A stretch of 6,861 nt of DNA from the NCBI GenBank assembly GCA_029861795.1, contig JAOTYS010000256.1, positions 1-6,861 on the forward strand. The letters are read 5' to 3'. Shown piece after piece: positions 4,943 through 6,861 of the stretch. This stretch comes from Gammaproteobacteria bacterium (GTDB lineage: Bacteria > Pseudomonadota > Gammaproteobacteria > Arenicellales > JAOTYS01). Both the position numbers and the translations under genes were made by a program. The notes under the pieces are model-generated. The model had not been told where the DNA came from. It searched no databases and saw only the letters and a program-made list of their open reading frames with translations. Numbering within the stretch: position 1 is the stretch's first letter; every line of letters begins with the position of its first letter.

Positions 4943-5536
4943 TTACTCGTGGGTTACACGGTCGCCCCAGATTTCTTTGAGCCTTTTATCCCGCCCACAA
5001 TTCCAACGATAAAAATTGTAACGTATTGGATGGGTCTTATAATAATTTTGATGATAGGCCTCGTTACCTTTGATCGGATAGAAGACCGAGGCATCCAGTA
5101 TAGGCGTGACCACGTTCAGTGATGAAAATTCCTTAACTACTTTTTGCCGGGATTGCTCAGCCAATCGTTTTTCATCAGCATTCGAAACGAATATCGCGCT
5201 AAGATAACTGTGACCTTTGTCGCAGAATTGGCCTGTGGCATCAAATGGATCGATGTTAACCCAATAATGGTTCAGTAAGCCCTGGTAGTCGACAACCTCT
5301 GGGTCGTACGTGATCTCAACGGCTTCATAGTGACCGGTATGATCGCCGTTGTAAGTGGGGTCTTTTAAAGTCCCTCCCGTAAAACCGGAAACTACATCTG
5401 TTACACCTAGTAATTTTTCGAAATCCGCTTCCATGCACCAGAAACAACCGCCCGCGAAATAGGCTTTGGCCGCAGAAGCCATTTGTGTCGCTGTGATCGT
5501 TAGGCAAATTATTGTGGATGCCAATAGGGTCTTCAT
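4943..5536 (-). CDS. msrA: Peptide methionine-(S)-S-oxide reductase MsrA, exported
   Basis: The enzyme reduces the S-epimer of methionine sulfoxide in proteins. The active site is G30-C31-F32-W33-C34-M-E, with C31 the catalytic nucleophile. Other hallmark parts are GHYEAVEI with E71, the YWVNIDPFDATGQFCDKG segment (91-108) with D97, and YHQNYY (161-166). C180 in RWNCGRDKRLKEIWG is a likely resolving cysteine. Residues 1-22 (MKTLLASTIICLTITATQMASA) form a signal peptide ending in an A-x-A-like site, so the mature enzyme acts in the periplasm; it would need an exported thiol donor. At 197 residues it is a complete single-domain MsrA with no MsrB fusion. GGGAG lies about ten bases before the ATG. 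It is transcribed toward the four-gene unit, convergent with it, and appears monocistronic. Very confident in family, good for location. Confidence 0.96.
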   Translation of the reverse strand: MKTLLASTIICLTITATQMASAAKAYFAGGCFWCMEADFEKLLGVTDVVSGFTGGTLKDPTYNGDHTGHYEAVEITYDPEVVDYQGLLNHYWVNIDPFDATGQFCDKGHSYLSAIFVSNADEKRLAEQSRQKVVKEFSSLNVVTPILDASVFYPIKGNEAYHQNYYKTHPIRYNFYRWNCGRDKRLKEIWGDRVTHE

Positions 5537-5620
5537 TGCGGATTTCTCCCAGGTTGAATGTTGCGAATAACTCCTGAGTCTCTAGCAAGCTATAGGCCGT
5601 AGGTTGTAGCAGACATTCGA

Positions 5621-5779
5621 ATGGCAACTTTTCGAGGGCTGCAGGTGGCCGAACCCTATCTAGTAGATATCAGCTCGAACAGTTGGTTCGAACACACTAC
5701 GGAATCGCCGTCCACCACTATTGTAATCCATATTGCAAAACTGGTAGACGACGGTAGTGAAGTGCACACCGGCCGCTGA
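5621..5779 (+). CDS. Doubtful 52-codon ORF
   Basis: An ATG-initiated frame runs 52 codons (starting MATFRGLQVAEPYLVDISSN, ending EVHTGR) to TGA at 5777-5779. There is no Shine-Dalgarno sequence before the ATG and I recognise no family. It has no cysteine, signal peptide or membrane segment. It is recorded because it occupies an otherwise empty region; it could easily be a chance frame. Confidence 0.15.
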   Translation: MATFRGLQVAEPYLVDISSNSWFEHTTESPSTTIVIHIAKLVDDGSEVHTGR

Positions 5780-5827
5780 AAACAGTAGTTTCTGATCGAT
5801 TACAACAGCCGCTTTTGGCCGACTGGT

Positions 5828-5854
5828 GTCCTATGGGCGGATGCCCGATAGGAC
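5828..5854. repeat. Strong hairpin with GGAT loop
   Basis: GTCCTAT (5828-5834) pairs with ATAGGAC (5848-5854) and GGGC (5835-5838) with GCCC (5843-5846). This gives an 11-base stem with a single bulged G at 5847 and a GGAT loop at 5839-5842. A 10-base palindrome GACTGCAGTC (5852-5861) overlaps its right foot. No T run follows on either strand, so it is not a standard terminator. Confidence 0.6.
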
Positions 5855-5881
5855 TGCAGTCGCTCCCATTGCTGTCATTAA

Positions 5882-5919
5882 TGGGCCGGTAAGCACCACA
5901 GCGGTTGCCTACCGGCCCA
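5882..5919 (-). repeat. Perfect 10-base stem hairpin just past the recombinase stop
   Basis: TGGGCCGGTA (5882-5891) and TACCGGCCCA (5910-5919) pair perfectly, and after one mismatch three more pairs (GCA/TGC) extend the stem. It lies six bases beyond the recombinase stop codon. There is no U tract downstream on the minus strand, so it may stabilise the mRNA end, act as a weak terminator, or serve as a recombination-site structure. Confidence 0.6.
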
Positions 5920-5925
5920 CACGAC

Positions 5926-6561
5926 TCATGCCTCGGTTTGCTCAGCAATTTCCAGCGCATCGTCCACTTCGATGCCGAGATACCGCACTGTGCTCTCGAG
6001 TTTGGTATGTCCCAGCAGCAACTGCACAGCCCGCAGATTGCGGGTGCGGCGAAAGATTAAAGTCGCTTTTGTGCGCCGCAGCGAGTGGGTGCCGTAACTT
6101 TTCGGATCGAGCCCGATCAGCAATGCCCATCGCTTGACAATACGCGCATATTGCCGCGTCGATAGGTGCGGTGATCCCGCCAGCCGGCTCGGAAACAAAA
6201 ACTGACCGTCCCGTAGAGCTGCGAGTAGTATCCAACTCTCTACGGAACTCCGCGTGTGTTCGCTCAGTTCGAACTGTACCGGCTTTCCGGTCTTGCGTTG
6301 AACGATCGCCGCTCGGCTCAGGGCGCGCCCGCCACGGGAAACGTCATTGACTGTGAGCGAGACCAAATCACACCCGCGCAGTTTGCTGTCTATGGCGAGA
6401 TTAAATAGTGCGAGGTCGCGGATGCAGCCTTGGATTTGGAGTCGGGTCCGAATGGCCCACACCTCCTTTAGCTTGAACGGTGGTTTGGGCCCGGTGAGTT
6501 GTCCCTTATTCCAGGGAGTGTGCGACCCTGGATCTGAAATGCTGTATTGGTTCGGGTACAT
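5926..6561 (-). CDS. Short stand-alone tyrosine recombinase/integrase
   Basis: The 211-residue protein is a tyrosine-type site-specific recombinase. Catalytic residues are visible in order: R62 (DSKLRGCDL), K90 (QRKTGKP), H159 and R162 (GTHSLRRTKATL), H185 (LLLGHTKLESTVRY) and the nucleophile Y194 (RYLGIE). It consists essentially of the catalytic domain, preceded by about 35 residues and no full N-terminal core-binding domain, so it resembles FimB/FimE-sized recombinases. The near-identical layout (LKEVWAIRTRLQ, LALFNLAIDSKLRG, PHLSTRQYARIV, ending DDALEIAEQTEA) is familiar to me from a widespread proteobacterial family of stand-alone integrases. The start at 6561 has an excellent AGGAGG nine bases upstream (6571-6576 on the plus strand). 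No excisionase or other phage gene is nearby. Target DNA is unknown; the hairpins just downstream are candidates. Confidence 0.95.
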   Translation of the reverse strand: MYPNQYSISDPGSHTPWNKGQLTGPKPPFKLKEVWAIRTRLQIQGCIRDLALFNLAIDSKLRGCDLVSLTVNDVSRGGRALSRAAIVQRKTGKPVQFELSEHTRSSVESWILLAALRDGQFLFPSRLAGSPHLSTRQYARIVKRWALLIGLDPKSYGTHSLRRTKATLIFRRTRNLRAVQLLLGHTKLESTVRYLGIEVDDALEIAEQTEA

Positions 6562-6570
6562 GTTTCGGTT

Positions 6571-6576
6571 CCTCCT
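6571..6576 (-). promoter_or_regulatory. Strong ribosome binding site of the recombinase gene
   Basis: Read on the minus strand, AGGAGG ends nine bases before the ATG at 6561, which settles that start over any internal one. Confidence 0.75.
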
Positions 6577-6589
6577 GGTGAATAAGGAA

Positions 6590-6617
6590 CCGATAGTTTG
6601 CGTGCAGCAAAGGTCAA
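6590..6617 (-). promoter_or_regulatory. Possible sigma-70 promoter of the recombinase
   Basis: On the minus strand TTGACC (6612-6617) and TATCGG (6590-6595) are 16 bases apart. The -35 is good and the -10 weak. The position is suitable, just before the ribosome binding site. Confidence 0.3.
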
Positions 6618-6861
6618 TGCCCGCTTACTGGCGTAACTGAGACCCCTACAGTCCAAATGGTGGGTGGGCTGGGTTCGACCCACTCCTGCCATACGCGCCT
6701 CGGCAGCCGCATAGTCCGCTACTGAGTTTAGTGCGGTCATTGCGAACGGTTGCGCTACTCGTTTATCAAGCAAAACCTTCGCTCGTTACCCTCCGATTCA
6801 ATAAACGGTCGCACATTTTCTATTAGCGTAATCTGTTGAAGCAACGCAACTTGAGGAAAGG
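6618..6861. other. Right-end region without a convincing gene
   Basis: I see no recognisable gene upstream of the recombinase. A minus-strand frame entering from the right edge is open for 34 codons (6859 to a TAG at 6755-6757) and reads FPQVALLQQITLIENVRPFI before continuing; it could be the end of a gene outside the window or chance. GCGGTCATT at 6733-6741 relates to the short repeats near 116 and 1092. Region 6665-6692 has a TTCGA-containing T-arm-like look but does not fold as a tRNA end. Confidence 0.4.

Larger units (their letters stand above)
5537..5925. other. Gene-poor region between msrA and the recombinase
   Basis: This 389-base stretch lies upstream of msrA and downstream of the recombinase gene. 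It must hold the msrA promoter, but I cannot pick one convincingly. No FNR-like box is seen. It contains two clear hairpins (5828-5854 and 5882-5919, listed separately), a palindrome GACTGCAGTC at 5852-5861, and one short doubtful ORF at 5621-5779. No RNA gene is recognised. Confidence 0.6.

Noticed and set aside
4763..5122. 119-codon plus-strand ORF
   Set aside because: Its 3' half is antisense to msrA, and the hydrophobic end is the reverse reading of msrA coding sequence.
6665..6692. tRNA-3'-end-like sequence (GGGTTCGACCC, then CCTGCCA)
   Set aside because: The TTCGA is there, but the flanking bases do not give a 5-base T stem with a 7-base loop, and no upstream anticodon or acceptor arm is found.
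6468..6773. 101-codon minus-strand ORF overlapping the recombinase start
   Set aside because: It overlaps the well-supported recombinase N-terminus in another frame, and I recognise no family. The recombinase has the strong AGGAGG.
1..6861. CRISPR array, riboswitch, rRNA or integron attC array
   Set aside because: No regularly spaced direct repeats, no recognised riboswitch core, no rRNA sequence, and no convincing paired attC core sites near the recombinase.

Overview
The window looks like a piece of a proteobacterial chromosome, most plausibly gammaproteobacterial. It mixes a few metabolic and redox genes with mobile DNA. The clues are perfect and near-perfect FNR/Anr-type operators, an IS1182-family insertion sequence, a short stand-alone tyrosine recombinase of a type familiar from proteobacteria, and a secreted MsrA. 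The taxonomic call is inference; there is no rRNA or other marker gene here.

Layout, left to right. (1) Positions 2-100: the 3' end of a truncated ORF that resembles a transposase tail. (2) 185-1052: a perfect FNR-type box and a possible -10 lie upstream of a gene of the L-2-amino-thiazoline-4-carboxylic acid hydrolase family. (3) 1169-2760: a complete IS1182-family element with one intact DDE transposase and near-terminal inverted repeats flanked by GGCC. (4) 2943-4651: a second FNR-like box, spaced like the first from a -10-like hexamer, precedes four same-strand genes. These are a 75-residue Met/Cys-rich protein built of two repeats, a 168-residue unrecognised protein with a CPVCPC motif, an AhpD-like carboxymuconolactone decarboxylase-family protein (ATGA overlap with the previous gene), and a pyridoxamine 5'-phosphate oxidase-like flavin/heme-type barrel protein. 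(5) 4652-4942: a non-coding stretch with a possible decayed gene fragment. (6) 4943-5536, minus strand: periplasmic methionine sulfoxide reductase MsrA. (7) 5537-5925: a gene-poor stretch with two strong hairpins and one tiny doubtful ORF. (8) 5926-6561, minus strand: a tyrosine recombinase. (9) 6562-6861: its upstream region, otherwise without a convincing gene.

How the genes may work together (inference). The four-gene block is rich in thiols and thioethers: a 14-Met/6-Cys small protein, a six-Cys protein, and a CxxCxxxH AhpD-like protein, plus a likely cofactor-binding barrel. With an FNR-type operator in front, the simplest idea is an oxygen- or NO-controlled thiol-redox or soft-metal handling module. 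The cysteine-related ATC hydrolase family gene upstream carries the better operator and may belong to the same regulon. The IS1182 insertion now sits between the two units. The four-gene block is the best candidate for an undescribed system in this window; no function is proven by the sequence alone.
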